Translations under genes and position numbers: made by a program
Notes under the pieces: generated by a model
What the model saw: the letters and a program-made list of their open reading frames with translations, nothing else
Database searches by the model: none
Told to the model about the DNA's origin: nothing
Assembly (NCBI RefSeq): GCF_033115175.1
Contig: NC_084836.1
Coordinates: forward strand, 80,318,253 to 80,382,252
Direction: 5' to 3'
Length of the DNA: 64,000 nucleotides
Source: Lepus europaeus
Taxonomy: Eukaryota > Chordata > Mammalia > Lagomorpha > Leporidae
Shown: in pieces, positions 21,691 through 33,807 of the stretch
Position numbering within the stretch: position 1 is the first letter of the stretch
Layout: each line of letters starts with the position of its first letter

Positions 21691-22099
21691 GGTGACATGT
21701 TGTAGCCCGTGCCGAGAAGGGGTCTGCGGCTCAGGCTCATGGGCTTCTTTCAGATGATCACCGAAGCCCTGGAAATTGCAGGCAAAACTGTGTACGCGAC
21801 TGTTTTCCGGCTCACAGCTTTTCTTAGATTTCCAAGCAGCCCCTCGCCCCCCACCCAAGTGAGTATCCACTCTTTACCGTCTGTTGTTTGCAGACAGCAG
21901 CAGGACTGTGGAAAGAGTGCCCCCTACTCTAAGACATCCATCTTTGGAGGTTAATAATGGTTAAAACCACTTAATACTTATTTTAAAGTGAAAGAAAGAA
22001 GTAAGCAACAATGAACAGAATAACCCCCAACAGAGCTAATCAGAATCTTCCTTGCCTAGACTGGGACAGCCTTTTCTCTTACAAACACAGTCTTTTGTA
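21691..22099. other. Unclassified sequence
   Basis: No recognised feature. Confidence 0.3.
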
Positions 22100-22115
22100 G
22101 ATTCAGACCCTTTTT

Positions 22116-22418
22116 AAAAATATTTAATTTATTTGAAAGACAGAGTTAGAGAGAGAGAGACATAGGAGAGAGAGAGAGAGGTCTTCCAACTGCTGGTTCA
22201 CTCCCCAGTTGGCCGCAACAGCCAGAGCTGTGCCAATCAGAAGCTGAGGAGCCAGGATTCTTGGTCTCCCACACAGCTGCAGGGGCCCAAGGACTTGGGC
22301 CATCTTCCACTGCTTTCCCAGGCCATAGCAGAGAGCTGGATCGGAAGAAGGGCAGCCCATATGGGATGGCAGCACTGCAGACTGAGGTTTCAACCCACTG
22401 TGCCACAGCGCCCACCCC
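22116..22418 (-). mobile_element. CSINE with target duplication
   Basis: 'gattcagaccc' plus T-run at 22100-22115 is repeated as 'gattcagacc' plus T-run at 22419-22433. Body complete except a short gap near the B-box side. Confidence 0.92.
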
Positions 22419-22469
22419 GATTCAGACCTTTTTGACCTTGCATTTGGGGTTTGATATAAACTACAACCG

Positions 22470-22494
22470 TTCTTTTTTTTTTTTTTTTTTTTTT
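22470..22494. repeat. Poly-T run
   Basis: About 22-24 T. It could be the tail of a minus-strand insertion, but I recognise no retroposed sequence next to it. Confidence 0.9.
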
Positions 22495-25218
22495 CAGACC
22501 CATGTTGACTAACCCAGTTTAACTTCACTAAAGAGGAAACTATGTTGGGTCAACGATTAATAAAAAAAAGGAAACCCATTTACCTGAGTTTCTCCTCCCA
22601 TTCTCTCTCTCTCTTTTTGTGCACAAAGAGACAGACAGACAGACACACAGACACAGTTGGGAGCATCAGAAAAACCTCCCTGAAGTTTTCATCAAGTGCA
22701 GGATTCAAAATCTGGTTTTGACAAGAAGAGCCCAGCTGGTTGTATTTTTGAGTTCCACTTGTTATACACACAGTAGGTCAATAAATTATGCGGCCAGCAG
22801 CTGCTGCAATTTTTAGCACCATTATGTCCCACGGGTAAAGCACGCAGCAGGGGGACGGCGGGAGGCACAGAAGGCTCTCCTTGAGAAACGAGCCATTTCC
22901 TCGTGTGCATCTGGGTCAGCGTGCAAATTTCCTCTCATAAAGGGTATTTTATGAACCTAGATAATAAGAATTTCTATAAATACACATACACGGCCTCACA
23001 CAATGCATATGGAAGAAATAAAGAGCAAGTAAGTGATGGGGAATTAAATGCATTGAAGGATTCAGCCAGCCCCTTGATAAACCACACGAGGGAGGCTTGA
23101 GTAGTTGTGATGTCACCGTGACAAGGATGAACATTTATAACTTTAAACAAGCCTTCTAGGGGTCGGAGATTACAGATGAAGTTTCCAAGTTGGAGGGATT
23201 TGCCCCCCAGACTCTGATGGAAGTTAAACACATATATGCTTTCATGATTTTCCGTACTTGCTCATCCATACCTTCAGGTCTGGGACTCCAAACTAAGGCA
23301 GAGTTTCTGGTATTTGGGGAGCAGTGCAGCTCTCGGGGGCCCTGGAGCCACCTCAGTATGGTCCCAGCATTAACGCTGGAGAAACTCCCGAAGAGAACAC
23401 TGGTCTTGGACATACCCAAGGACCCACTCTGCATTTCTCTCAGGCACACTTGCAGGTGTGCTGTGGTCCCTTTGGGGACCTATAGCTCCCTCCAATACTG
23501 ACTGATTAACAGGATAGATTTAATTTCAACCAGTCATCCCATGTTGAGTGGTTGTCTGTATCTATACTGGGCCATATCTATTATGGCACTGTGTAGTGCT
23601 CCTGTCCTTGGGTCCCCTTTCTCTAGGGTGAACTCCCAACTTGCAGACTGGAGCCTCATTCCCATGCCCCATCCACTAGCTCAATGATTGATCTGGATTG
23701 CACTTGACTAAGCTTTGCTCTTGCAAGAGCTGTGCAGTCTCTAAATCATGACTGAGATTGATTTATGCCCAGATTTGCCTTAGACTCTTATAATCCTGGC
23801 GATTTTTGGCCCATCTCCTGATGGGTAGGGGCTGGGTTTGCAGCTAGATGCTTTCTCACATTCCGTTGCTTCCTTTCTTGTATCTCGTCTTTGTGTCCAC
23901 CTTGTTACTTCCCTCCCATGATCCATTGCTGACCTTGTTCCCTATGAAGCAGTGCCCCTGCCCTGGTTTGGTGTGCAATGATGGTGGCTCTCAATAACCC
24001 TAAGCCAAGCACAGGAGACCTGCGCTGATCCCATTCCAGATAACACAATAGCTACCTGAGCACTGTGGAGGTGTGACCAATTCTGAGTTGCCCTGGTCCA
24101 GCTGCTCCTCCTTTTGCACATCTACCCTGTCTTCCTTGACTACAGCTCCTGAAACCCAGCTTTCCATTTGCAATGGTACAACTTGACCAGGCTAAAAGAT
24201 GCCCAGGTAGCTGCTACATTTATAAACTTCCCATTAACTGGACCACAGGGACAGTGCGTGCTAGCAGTGACACAGGCAGCTCCAGAACCTACTGTTGTCA
24301 GAAGACTGCAAAAAACAAGAGCAATAGGGAGTCAGGCCCCAAGACCAGAAATGGGTAATTATCCCATCTGTAGTCACCACCCATCTATTCATTCATACGT
24401 AGATGTTTATTTAGAAGCATCCACCATTCACCAGCTCTCATGCTAGGACCCGAAGATGCAACGTTGGATAAGCTGACCTAGCATAGCACTTGCACTTATG
24501 AGGCACACATACAAATGCAGAAGCTCATTAGCCATACAGCATATAATTTCTGTGAAGGAAAACATAATGCTTGCAAGAAGGCATAAAAGTGGAAGCTGAG
24601 CTGATGTGGGATGAGGGGTCAGGAGGAGGCTCCCTGAGGCGGGGTCCTGGATGGAGTTCTACAGGAGCAGATCCTGAGGGGGATTCATGTGCAAGTGATT
24701 ATTCAGGGATGTGCTCCCAGGAAAAGTCAGCAAGGAATGAGTGAAGACGAGGGAGCCACATGCGCGCCATTGCAGTCAGTCTCACAGGGTGTGACATCAG
24801 CCCCATCCCGCAGGGGGCACTGCAGAGTCGGGTGTGCTTCAGAGCCTGTGTTATCCCAAGCAAAGGGGCAGGGCTTTCAGGCACCCATGGGTGCTACAAA
24901 CTCCCTGGGGACAAGGTAGGTTCAGTAACCCAATGGCTGTCCCCCAGAGAAGAGTCACAGGGATGAGCTTTTTGGAAGAGGAGCCCACAAGAGCAGAGCA
25001 CGAGCACACAAACACCGTGAAAGGGCTTGGCAAGTTTCATTTTCCATGAACCTCTTGTAGTGCCTACTCACACATAATATAACTTAGATTGAAATTATAT
25101 CATATATAACATCAAATATGTCTTTATATATAAAAAACTGATTACCAAGTGATATTGCTATGGCCCAAGTTATTCAATCATTTTTATTGGTTTCAGAAAT
25201 TATTTATCTATTAATTTG
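22495..25218. other. 2.7 kb with no recognised SINE or gene
   Basis: Contains a (CAGA)n-like patch at 22629-22650, an MITE end remnant near 25035-25062 ('tttccatgaacctcttgtag'), and a possible MIR/L2-like patch at 24385-24500 ('gctctcatgctaggacccga'). The rest is unclassified; 23460-24380 reads as a coherent stretch of unknown origin. Confidence 0.4.
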
Positions 25219-25506
25219 TTTAAAATAAGTACTTTAAACATTTCAGATGAGCAGAGAAAGAAAATTCCCCTCCACTGGTTCATTCCCTAACTGCCTGCAA
25301 CATCCAGGCTGGCCCCAAGACCCGGAAACTCAATCCAGGTTTCCCACATGGATGCTAGGAACCCAGTGACTTGAGCTATCACTTCTGCCTCCCAGTGTCT
25401 ACACAGTAGGAAGCTGGAGACAGGAGCCAGAGCTGAGTAGCAAACCCAGGTCCTCTGACGTGGGACACAGGTATGTTAACTGGCAGCTTAAGACCAAATG
25501 CTGACT
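25219..25506 (-). mobile_element. CSINE, old diverged copy
   Basis: 'ccactggttcattccctaac', 'ggtttcccacatggatgcta', 'caggtcctctgacgtgggac', head 'taactggcagcttaagacc'. Confidence 0.7.
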
Positions 25507-25529
25507 CTATGTCTAAATTCTTGACACAA

Positions 25530-25850
25530 AATAATGGTGCACATTTATGGGATAAATAATGGATTGATACACGTACTTACGGTGTAGCCATCGAATGGGG
25601 GTGATTAGTATATCTGTCTTTGTGGTGAGAATATTCAAAATCCTTTCTTCTAGCTACTTTGAAATGTATGTACAGCGCACAATTGTTAACTATAGTCAGC
25701 ATGCTGTCCAATAGAACAGAATTTATTCTTACTTAGCTGTAACTCTGTACCTGTTATTTAACACAACTGTCACTAAGCAAGCAATGTCCTTGTCAAATAA
25801 AGGACAGCTAATCAAATTCTCCCCCATTAAATTAGTGTTCACTACAGTCC
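25530..25850. mobile_element. Ancient L1 3'-UTR-like sequence
   Basis: 'gtgcacatttatgggataaa', 'atattcaaaatcctttcttc', 'tagctactttgaaatgtatg', 'attgttaactatagtcagca' and 'cttagctgtaactctgtacc' follow in order an L1MA/L1MB-type 3' UTR. Strand not assigned. Confidence 0.55.
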
Positions 25851-26479
25851 ACTTTTGTAGCTAGAAGGAGCATTGTATCTTAGCCTGCAAGGCCAGCATG
25901 GCCAGAGGAGTTTACATCCCCAGCTCCCCAGCGTGAGGCCACCTTGCTGCTGGCCCCATGCCTTCTGCTCTCAGCACTACCCTGCCCTGCACCCTGCTGC
26001 CATGCTCACCTCAGTCTGCATGGCTCCTGCTAAGGACCACCCCATTCCACACAGGGCCTCGTCACAGGTTCTAGGCCCATCTCCAAGGCCAAGGCTAGTT
26101 CCTTCCATACCAATCAGACCGGCAGCATTTCCGTAACGACCAGCTTGGTCAGCTTATTGGACAATGTCATCTTGTACTCACAGGTGAGCTTCATGCAATT
26201 GCAGGCAGTTACTGCTCTGTGAATCTGTAAAAGCCCCGGTAGGAAAGTATCTGTGATGCTCTTGAGAGCTACGTGGGAGCACTGGTGGACCCCACCTGTC
26301 CTGGTGACCCTGGTGATCACAGCCAGTGCTCAATAGACAGCAGTTGATTGCTGCAACCATTGGCCCATCAATTCAAGGATATCAAAAGGATGGTTTAGCT
26401 TTGGCTCTGTCCCACTCTCTACGTTCCCACCAACTCTGAGGATATAGACAAATCTCTTTTAAATAGGGGAGGCTGCCAA
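25851..26479. other. Unclassified sequence
   Basis: A minus-strand frame at 26114-26320 was checked and matches no protein I know. Confidence 0.35.
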
Positions 26480-26805
26480 CACGCAATGGTTGGGGTCACA
26501 CTTCTGCCTCAGCCTGCAAACAACAGAAATTTCATTCTTCCAGCTCTGAGGACTTGAAGTCCAAGACCAAATCAGCAGCAGATTTGGGGTCTGGTGAGGG
26601 TTTGCCTTATGGTTCATAGACAGCATTTTCTCACCGTGTTCTCTTATGGTGGAAGGGGCAAGGTGGCTCTCTGAGGCCTCTTGAAGGGCACTGATCCCAT
26701 TCACAAGAGCCCTGTCACTGTGACCTGATCAGCCCCCAATCACCCTGGCCTTGACATTGGTGATTAGGTTTCCACATTAGAATTGTGGGGAAACTCCAAG
26801 ACTCA
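26480..26805 (-). mobile_element. MaLR-type LTR (MLT1-like), reverse orientation
   Basis: 'gacttgaagtccaagacc', 'ggggtctggtgagggtttgc', 'ggttcatagacagcattttc', 'gaagggcactgatcccattc' and 'ggtgattaggtttccacatt' are the LTR landmarks in reverse order. Confidence 0.7.
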
Positions 26806-28873
26806 AACCAGAGCAACTCCTTTCTGTTTTTAGCTCTCCTCCTCCTTCCAACGTTGATTCCATTCTTGCATTTTGGTGCAGTGAAGGAATCTGAACACAG
26901 CTGAGCCCACAATTCTGGAAAGGAATGGAGCTGAGGTGGGGATTTGACACAAATGTGCCTTTCTCCTTTCTTCACCCAAGAGCACAATGTCGGAAAAATC
27001 CTCAGGTTGTGGGGGAGGGGAGTGGAGTCTCAGCTCTAGTTTTGTCTTACAGCCGGAAGTGCTACAAGCTTGAATGTTTTAGGCAACAGGATCCTACTCA
27101 CCAACTACAAACACAATCATTTTAAGGCTGGCAAATCAACTAATCGAGCATGAGATGTGGCTCCTCACTAGACCAAAGGAAGAGTTAGTTCACAGGGACA
27201 ACGAATGCTCAGCTGCATTCCTCCAAGGTGTCCTGAGTATCTCAGCCGAAGGAGGCCAACCCGGGAGGGGGCGGAGGGAACAGCATCAACAATAGCGGAG
27301 CCCTGGGACCATTCCCAACCAAGGCAGGCAGATCAGATAACACATAAAGGAGGCTGGGAAAGCAAAAGACCTCCTTCTATTGTCTACATGCTCAGCCAGC
27401 ATGACTCAAAGACAGATTTTTAAATATGTAACAGCATTCAGGTAAACAGGGCAAGCTTGCTAATAACCGTGCAATTCAGCAATCGCTCCTCCAAATAAAT
27501 ACATTAGAAATGTCATTACTCTAATCAGATTAACTGCTGTCCCTCACGTTATGCCTTGAATAATCATTGAAATCCTCCCTAGTGAACTTGGCAAGTGCAT
27601 TGTCTAGAAATTCACAGACGAAATGATGGTTTGCTAGTGTTTTTCCCTCTTTGAAGAAGTTTCATAAACACTTTTAAATGGATTGTTTTTCCCCCATATG
27701 TAGGCAACTTCCCATAGTCAGATGAGCCGTGCTCAGTTCCGGCTTCTCCAGCACCGGGGCATAATTTTTATGTTGCATTTTATTATTCATTGCAGCAACA
27801 CGTGTCTTTTATGAGAACAATTGGCATGGTAGGTTAAATGTCATTATTTTCAAAACTACCCTCACGGATTAGCAGCCACACCACCTCCTGAACACTCACA
27901 CTTGAATATCTGAACTATGGTTCATAATTGCATTATTCACTGGGCTGATTCTTCTTGCTAATAATGTCTACAAATGCTTTTTCAATAGCTGGGTATCCTC
28001 TCGTCTGAACCAAACATCCTCCACCCATTATGAACTGGGCGACAGCTGGGATCTCTTGTAGGTAAATTGATATCTAGTGATGAGTTATTTGCTATCATAG
28101 TTACATTCATGATGTAAAGGCCATTGAAATTCAAGGCTGTGTTATCGGATGTTCAGCATTTTCTTTATCTCCTGATATTTAAGAGGGAGAAATACTATAA
28201 TTGTTCATTAAAATAATTTGCCCATGAAAAAGAAAATGCTCTTTTCTGCTGTGGAATACTTAGGAGTGTTAATGGATAAATAATAACTAGATTAGCGAAC
28301 GGGCATCTACTCTTTTCTAGAATGGAGACAGGCACTCGCACACATGTTACAAATCCACTGAGATGGGGACTTTCCGTCCTAAATTGACTTTTGTTGATTT
28401 TGCTGGGTGTCTTTTTTAAAATCACTTGACCTTTTTTCACCTATGCTTTTCTATCATGAAATAATCAATAGGCATTATGATTTATCCATGTATAGGGAAA
28501 AGAGAGGAAACAGTTGAAAATTCAGCCAACAGCAGCTCCCCCAAAGTAGCTCAGAAGCCAATGGCACTGTCCTGCCTGCCTTTTCTATTTCTGTCTGGAA
28601 AACTCACCCCTCTCCCCCGTTGTATTTCTTTCTTCAATTCATTAACAGTATTTCTTTGTAATTGGTTTTCATAGGAGGCACTTGTATCTATCAGTCACAC
28701 CTACTCCCAGTAGGAATCCCTGCCATCCCATAATATCTTCCAACACAGCAGGACTATTTTCTTTTTCAAGAGAAATAAATGTGGATGCAGAGCCAAGACC
28801 ATGGCCAAATTTACGAAGCCAAGTGTGGGAGTGTAATTGGGTCTCTGTAGTGAGTTTCTGGCTGTGGAAATGT
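26806..28873. other. 2.1 kb nearly repeat-free sequence, candidate conserved noncoding DNA
   Basis: No SINE, LINE or LTR is recognisable. The AT-rich part at 27430-28480 has patterned motifs such as 'atcagattaactgctgt', 'tgaataatcattgaaatcc' and 'attcactgggctgattc', of a kind common in vertebrate enhancers. No exon is evident. Confidence 0.35.
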
Positions 28874-28887
28874 GCAAATGTCCTTTT
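28874..28887. repeat. Target-site duplication, left copy (L1 3' end)
   Basis: 'gcaaatgtcctttt', repeated at 29130-29143. Confidence 0.92.
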
Positions 28888-29129
28888 TTTTTTTTTAGTA
28901 GGAAGCTTTTATTTAATAAATATAAATTTCATAAGTACAATTTTTGGATTATAGCAGTTCTTCCCCCATACCCACCCTTCCACCCCCAAACCATCCCACC
29001 TCCCACTCCCTCTTCCATCCTATTCTTCATTAAGATTTATTTTTAATTATCTTTCTAATCAGAAGATCAACTCTGTACTAAGTAAAGATTTCAATAGTTT
29101 GCACGCACACAGACACACAAAGTATAAAG
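28888..29129 (-). mobile_element. 5'-truncated L1 3' end (leporid-type L1)
   Basis: On the minus strand the insert ends in 'aaataaaagcttcctacta' plus poly-A, with the polyadenylation signal 15-20 nt before the tail. It contains a G-rich 'gagggagtgggaggtgggat' typical of mammalian L1 3' UTRs and the segment whose plus strand reads 'ctgtactaagtaaagatttc'. A perfect 14-bp duplication flanks the roughly 240-bp insert. It is too short to include ORF2. Confidence 0.85.
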
Positions 29130-29143
29130 GCAAATGTCCTTTT
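29130..29143. repeat. Target-site duplication, right copy (L1 3' end)
   Basis: Identical to 28874-28887. Confidence 0.92.
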
Positions 29144-29411
29144 GTGAGAAGAAAAATAGACCAGTATCTCATTTCTCAACCTACGGTGCCTTCAAAAAAT
29201 AATGTTTGACTCTGGTTTGTGGAACACTTAAGATGTCTTCGGATTGACCAAGCATTCCTACACATTTGCAAGGATAAAAGGATCTTGGGTAGGAAGGAAA
29301 CCTTCAGCTCATCCGCTCTGATTCCTGTGTGTTTTGTACATAGGGTGCTGACACACAGCTCAACAGAGACAGGACTCAACCAAGAACATAGATGTCTTTA
29401 AATGCAGTTCT

Positions 29412-29737
29412 TCGTGATCAGTGTTGTGGTACAGCAGGTTAAGCCACTGCTTGTGATGCCAGCATCCCACGCTGGAGTGTAAGATCAAGTCCCAGCTGCT
29501 CTTTTTCCCATCCAGTTCTCAGATATGGACTGGGAATGCAACAGAAGATGGCCCAAGTACTTGGGCCCCTGCCATCCATACGTGAGATCAGGATGAAGTT
29601 CCAGGCTCCTGGCTTCCACCAGACCAAGCCCTGACTGTCACAGTCATTTTGGGAGTGAACCAACAAATGGAAGAACTCTCTCTCTCTCTCTGGAAAAAAA
29701 AAAATAAATATATATATATATATATGAAATCTGAAAA
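29412..29737 (+). mobile_element. CSINE with imperfect target duplication and (TA)n tail
   Basis: Head 'gatcagtgttgtggtacagc' through body to (TC)n, then an A-run and (TA)n at 29708-29725. 'aaatgcagttct' before and 'aaatacagttct' after differ by one base. Confidence 0.9.
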
Positions 29738-29749
29738 TCAAATACAGTT

Positions 29750-30457
29750 CTGTGCCCTTCCCTTCTTCCTGTGATTTTATGCTACATCAACTTCCCCTCT
29801 TCTCTCTTCCTCTGGAAGTCTGTAAAACTAATCCTCGGCCAAGTGTCATTCATCCAACGGCCCTCCCAGTGGGCATTTCCCAAGCATTTGTGCTACCACA
29901 TGGAGGGCCCAGGTTCTCAGAGGCCAGGGACACAAGCTCCAAACAGAACTAAAAGCGTTGAGAGGACCACACCAGCATCCTCAGCAGACTTCATGCTGTT
30001 CCCACAACTCCTCGAAGAGCAAGTGGCCGTTGTCATTTCTTCTTCTTTCCCTACCAAGCCAATCAAGCTTATTGCTTCTTAAGAGAAAGTAAGCAGCAGC
30101 ATTCCCAGAATTCCCAGGTTTGTTCCTGGAATTCAGCCTTCTCCTCCCCACGATTATCCAGTCAAGTGGATTCTGAGTCGCCAATAGCAACTTTCCAGAA
30201 AAACTAGCCCAGTTGGTAGCCTGCCTTCCCTTGCTCTTTAAAGTGACTATGTCCTGCTCCTAAACAGATGCCTCCCCCTACCCAAAGCATCAAGCTTTTT
30301 TTTAGCCTCAACAGGAAGAAGATCAATAAGCCAGGCTCTGTCCACCCAATCCTCATTCCACGACCTGAGATCTAAAAATGAATCCAAGGCCAGGTTCCTA
30401 ACTCTATCAAGCTAAGACACGCACTGGAATCTTTCCCATCTCCAGAGTACTTAAGTG
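29750..30457. other. Unclassified, repeat-poor sequence
   Basis: No recognised feature in 700 bp. Short opposing frames at 29771-30190 have no support. Confidence 0.35.
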
Positions 30458-30784
30458 TATTTATTTTTCATTTGATTTGAAAGGCAGAGAGACCGTGAGA
30501 AAGAGAGAGAGAGAAAGAGACAGAGAGAAAGAGAGAAGGAGAAAGAAAGATCTAGTCTGCAATAGCTGGAACTGGGCAAGACTGAAGCCAGGAAACCAGA
30601 ATTCAATTCGGGTCCCCCATGTATGTGGTGGGCACCCAAGTACTTGAGCCATTACCACTGCCTCCCAGGGTGTGCATTAGCAGGAAGCTGGAATTGGAAG
30701 TGGAGCCAGGACTCCAACCCAGGCACTCTGATATAGAAAACAGGCATCCCAAGAGTGTCTCAACCATTGCTCCAAATACCCACC
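30458..30784 (-). mobile_element. CSINE, old copy
   Basis: GA-rich stretch 30485-30545, 'aagactgaagccaggaaacc', 'gtgtgcattagcaggaagct', 'caggcactctgatatagaa'. Confidence 0.8.
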
Positions 30785-30856
30785 ACTTAGTTCAGTCACA
30801 TATGTCATACTATATCCATACAAAGCAAAGGATCCTTTTATTGAATTATTCTTAAG

Positions 30857-30932
30857 CCAGGGTACTTAAAAAATTCATAAAAAATGGAATTAAATACATA
30901 TTTTCCATGAGCGTTTTGAAAACCCACCGTGT
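30857..30932. mobile_element. Short inverted-repeat element (MITE), internally deleted
   Basis: 'agggtacttaaaaaattcat' then 'tggaattaaa' and, 60 bp on, 'ccatgagcgttttgaaaacc'. Only the two ends remain, about 75 bp in all. Confidence 0.6.
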
Positions 30933-31165
30933 TCTTATATTCAGTGGGAAATTGTCAGCCATCAATTATACAAGGCTCTGAGCCACAAGTTAAGGCTGAA
31001 ACAAGGAAAGTTATGGTGCTGGCCACCTAGAGTTCACAGTCTGGTAGGAAAGTGCATAAAAATTTCAAGTATCTACTCACTAAAACAGCTGATGCCAAAT
31101 GTACTTAATTAGGCGAAAGACAACTCCTCTGAACTGAATGGAAGCTACTCAAAGATTGACTTTCC
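30933..31165. other. Unclassified sequence
   Basis: No recognised feature. Confidence 0.3.
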
Positions 31166-31457
31166 TGGGTGGGCACTGTAATGCCGAGGGTTAACCACTG
31201 CTTGCAATGTCCACTTCCTGTATTGATACTCCAGTTCTAGTTCTAGTCCCAGCTACTCCACTTCCAATCCAACTCCCAGCTAATGTTCCTGGGAAGCAAC
31301 GAAGGAGGACTCAAGTACCTGAGTTCCTGCCACCCATGTGGGAAACCTGGATGGAGTTCCTGGCACCCAGATTTGGCCTGGCCCAGCTCTGGCAATTGTG
31401 GCCATTTGAGGAGTGAACCAATGGATGGAAGATCCTCTCTCTCTCTTTATCTATCTG

Positions 31458-31490
<33 letters not shown>

Positions 31491-31570
31491 TTCCTTCTCT
31501 CTCTTTCTCTCCCCTTCTCTGTTATTCTGCCTTTTAAATAAATAAACAAATATTTAAACATAAAAGAAAT
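31166..31570 (+). mobile_element. CSINE with (TATC)n in its pyrimidine stretch
   Basis: Head 'gtgggcactgtaatgccgag', body with 'agttcctggcacccagattt'. The usual (TC)n has become (TATC)n at 31447-31491. 'tgactttcc' before and 'ttactttcc' after may be the target duplication. Confidence 0.88.
31447..31491 (+). repeat. (TATC)n microsatellite
   Basis: About eleven tetranucleotide units with one 'tgtc' variant. Likely length-polymorphic. Confidence 0.95.
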
Positions 31571-31800
31571 TTACTTTCCCGAAGTATGTGTATTCCAGTG
31601 ATGTAGAGTTGGGAAAGGAGTCCTTTGATTGCGTTGTGTTGCGTTGCATTTCAAAGACTGCTTATGGGGAAATTCAAGTGACCACATGGAAAAGTATAAG
31701 ACAATTAATAGAACAAGTAGATTCCACATGTATGAGAAAACAGACACAAACCTAGCATCCATTTGCAATTAACTTATTAAGAGATTGTGATGTTACTCAG
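31571..31800. other. Unclassified sequence
   Basis: No recognised feature. Confidence 0.3.
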
Positions 31801-31811
31801 AACTAACTATA

Positions 31812-32068
31812 TGGGCTAGCGTTATAGCGTAGTGGGTAAAGCCACTGCCTGCAGTACCAGTATCCCATATGGGCGCCGGTTCAAGACCCAGATGCTCCAC
31901 TTCCTATCCAGCTCTCTGCTATGGCCTGGGAAAGCAGTGGAAGATGGCCCAAGTGCTTGAGGCCCTGCACCCACATAGGAGGCCCAGAAGAAGCTCCTGG
32001 CTCCTGGCTTTGGATCGGTGCAGCTCCAGCTGTTGCGGTCAATTGGAGAGTGAACCAACAGATGAAAG

Positions 32069-32111
<43 letters not shown>

Positions 32112-32194
32112 CCCTCTACCTCTCCTTCTCCCTCTCTCTGACTCTCCTTCTCTCTGTGTAACTCTGACTTTCAAATAAATAAATCTTTAAAAAA
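31812..32194 (+). mobile_element. CSINE with expanded pyrimidine tract
   Basis: Head 'tgggctagcgttatagcgta', complete body, a (TC)n of about 18 units at 32070-32106 followed by C/T-rich sequence, standard tail. 'aactaactata' before and 'aactacctata' after suggest a target duplication. Confidence 0.93.
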
Positions 32195-32205
32195 AACTAC
32201 CTATA

Positions 32206-32936
32206 AGTATCCATATATGGTTTTTTACCCTGGAGCTCAGAGCATGCCTTGCAGTATGCACTTTGGACATGGCCCTGAATGCATCAGCAGCGTGCAGCAC
32301 TGATGAGCCCCTGACATCGATTTGTAATAAATGCCATCTCATCACCTGTGTAAGGCGATCCTGCAATTTAGAGAAAACCCGGCATGCTTCCCCTTGCAAA
32401 GGAAAAACCCTTCCTGGAAGCAATTCCTCATCCCCAGCTCAGTCAGAGCAAGCTCCCTGCTGAAACCGACAGCTTGACCCAATGGAAGCGGATCTCTCGC
32501 TCACGTAACAGTTCAATGTAAGGGTGCAGGGTGGCCTTCCTGGGTGGCCCTGAATCCGGACTCCTTCCAGCTGGAGGTTCCATCAGGCCCTGGCACTCGA
32601 ATCCTTGGTTTCCAATTGACAGGTGGAAGCAGGGAGAGAGTGTGGAGGATCCAGTGGGAAGTTTCTACAGGGCAGCCCTGCAATGGGCAGATGTCACTTC
32701 CACTCCATTTCACAGCCAGAAGTTCCAGCCAAACCCAACAGCAAAGAAAGCTGGAATGGGTGGTCGGTCTGCTCCCAGAAGAAGGGGAAAGTGAGTCGGT
32801 GAGAAAGTCGCCAGTCTCCGCCACAGCCCTGAATGTCTCTGGTGTTGCCTCCACGAGAGAAGAAAACGTGTTTGTATTCTATAAGCATAATAGGACTAAT
32901 TATAGGTAAGCGCCACAGGAAATGTTAATCCTTAGC
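32206..32936. other. Repeat-free sequence, candidate conserved noncoding DNA
   Basis: The left part ('ttgtaataaatgccatctca', 'ttagagaaaacccggcatgc') has no repeat resemblance. Frames on both strands at 32513-32909 overlap each other and show no protein family. Confidence 0.35.
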
Positions 32937-32948
32937 ATTCTTAATTGA

Positions 32949-33262
32949 GGGGCCTGTGCTGTGGCGCAGTGGGTAAAGCCGCCCCTGAGACACCAGCATC
33001 CCATATGGGCACCTGTTTGTGTCCCAGTTGCTCCACTTCTGATCCAGCTCCCTGCTAATGGCCAGGGAAAAGCAGCAGAAAATAGCCCAAGTATTTGGGC
33101 CCCTGCCACCCAAGTTAGAGACCAGGATGAAGCTCCTGGTTCCTGGCTTCAGCCTGGCTCAGCCCTGGCCATTATGGCCAACTGGGGAGTGAAGCAGTGG
33201 ATGGGAGATTTCTCTGTCTCTCCCTCTCTCTGGAATTCTTTCAAAATAAATATTGAAATAAT
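32949..33262 (+). mobile_element. CSINE with near-perfect target duplication
   Basis: 'attcttaattga' at 32937-32948 and 'attcttacttga' at 33263-33274. Head 'ggggcctgtgctgtggcgca', body intact. Confidence 0.92.
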
Positions 33263-33321
33263 ATTCTTACTTGATTTGATCTTCAAACCAATAAGCCAAC
33301 CAATATAAATAGAAAGATCAA

Positions 33322-33651
33322 GTGTGGGCATTTGGCTTAGCAGTTAAATGTAAGTCAAGACAGATACGTCCCATACTGGCTGTATCTGGGTTTGACTTGG
33401 GGTTCTGGTTCCCAGTTACAGCTTCCGGCTGATGCAGACCCTGGGAGGCAGCAGGTGACGGCTCAAGAAATTGGGTCCCTTGATTGAATTCCTGACTCCT
33501 GAATCTCATTCTGGCCCAGTCTTGTCCATTGCAGGCACTTGTAGAATGAACCAGTGAATGAGAACTCTCTCTCTTGCACTCTCTCTCTCTCTCTCTCTCT
33601 CTCTCATGTAAAGAGGAAAACAAACAAACAAAAAAAGACAGACAGAAAGAA
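33322..33651 (+). mobile_element. CSINE, older subfamily, with target duplication
   Basis: Head 'tgtgggcatttggcttagca', 'ctgatgcagaccctgggagg', (TC)n 33583-33604, A-rich tail drifting into (GACA)n. 'agaaagatcaa' at 33311-33321 recurs at 33652-33662. Confidence 0.88.
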
Positions 33652-33807
33652 AGAAAGATCAAAATTTACCTTGGCCAAACTATTTTCATGTCCTCTAGTG
33701 TCAGTTCATTATTCATTATGAGAACACAGTCCAACCCTGCTGCCTAGCACTGCTGTACTGAACTTTGATTTGTAAAACCTAAGCTTCTTTAGAAAAGAAA
33801 ACAGCCA

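Noticed and set aside
26114..26360. Minus-strand frame that first looked like a retrocopy
   Set aside because: I could not match the peptide to any protein, and there is no poly-A or target duplication.
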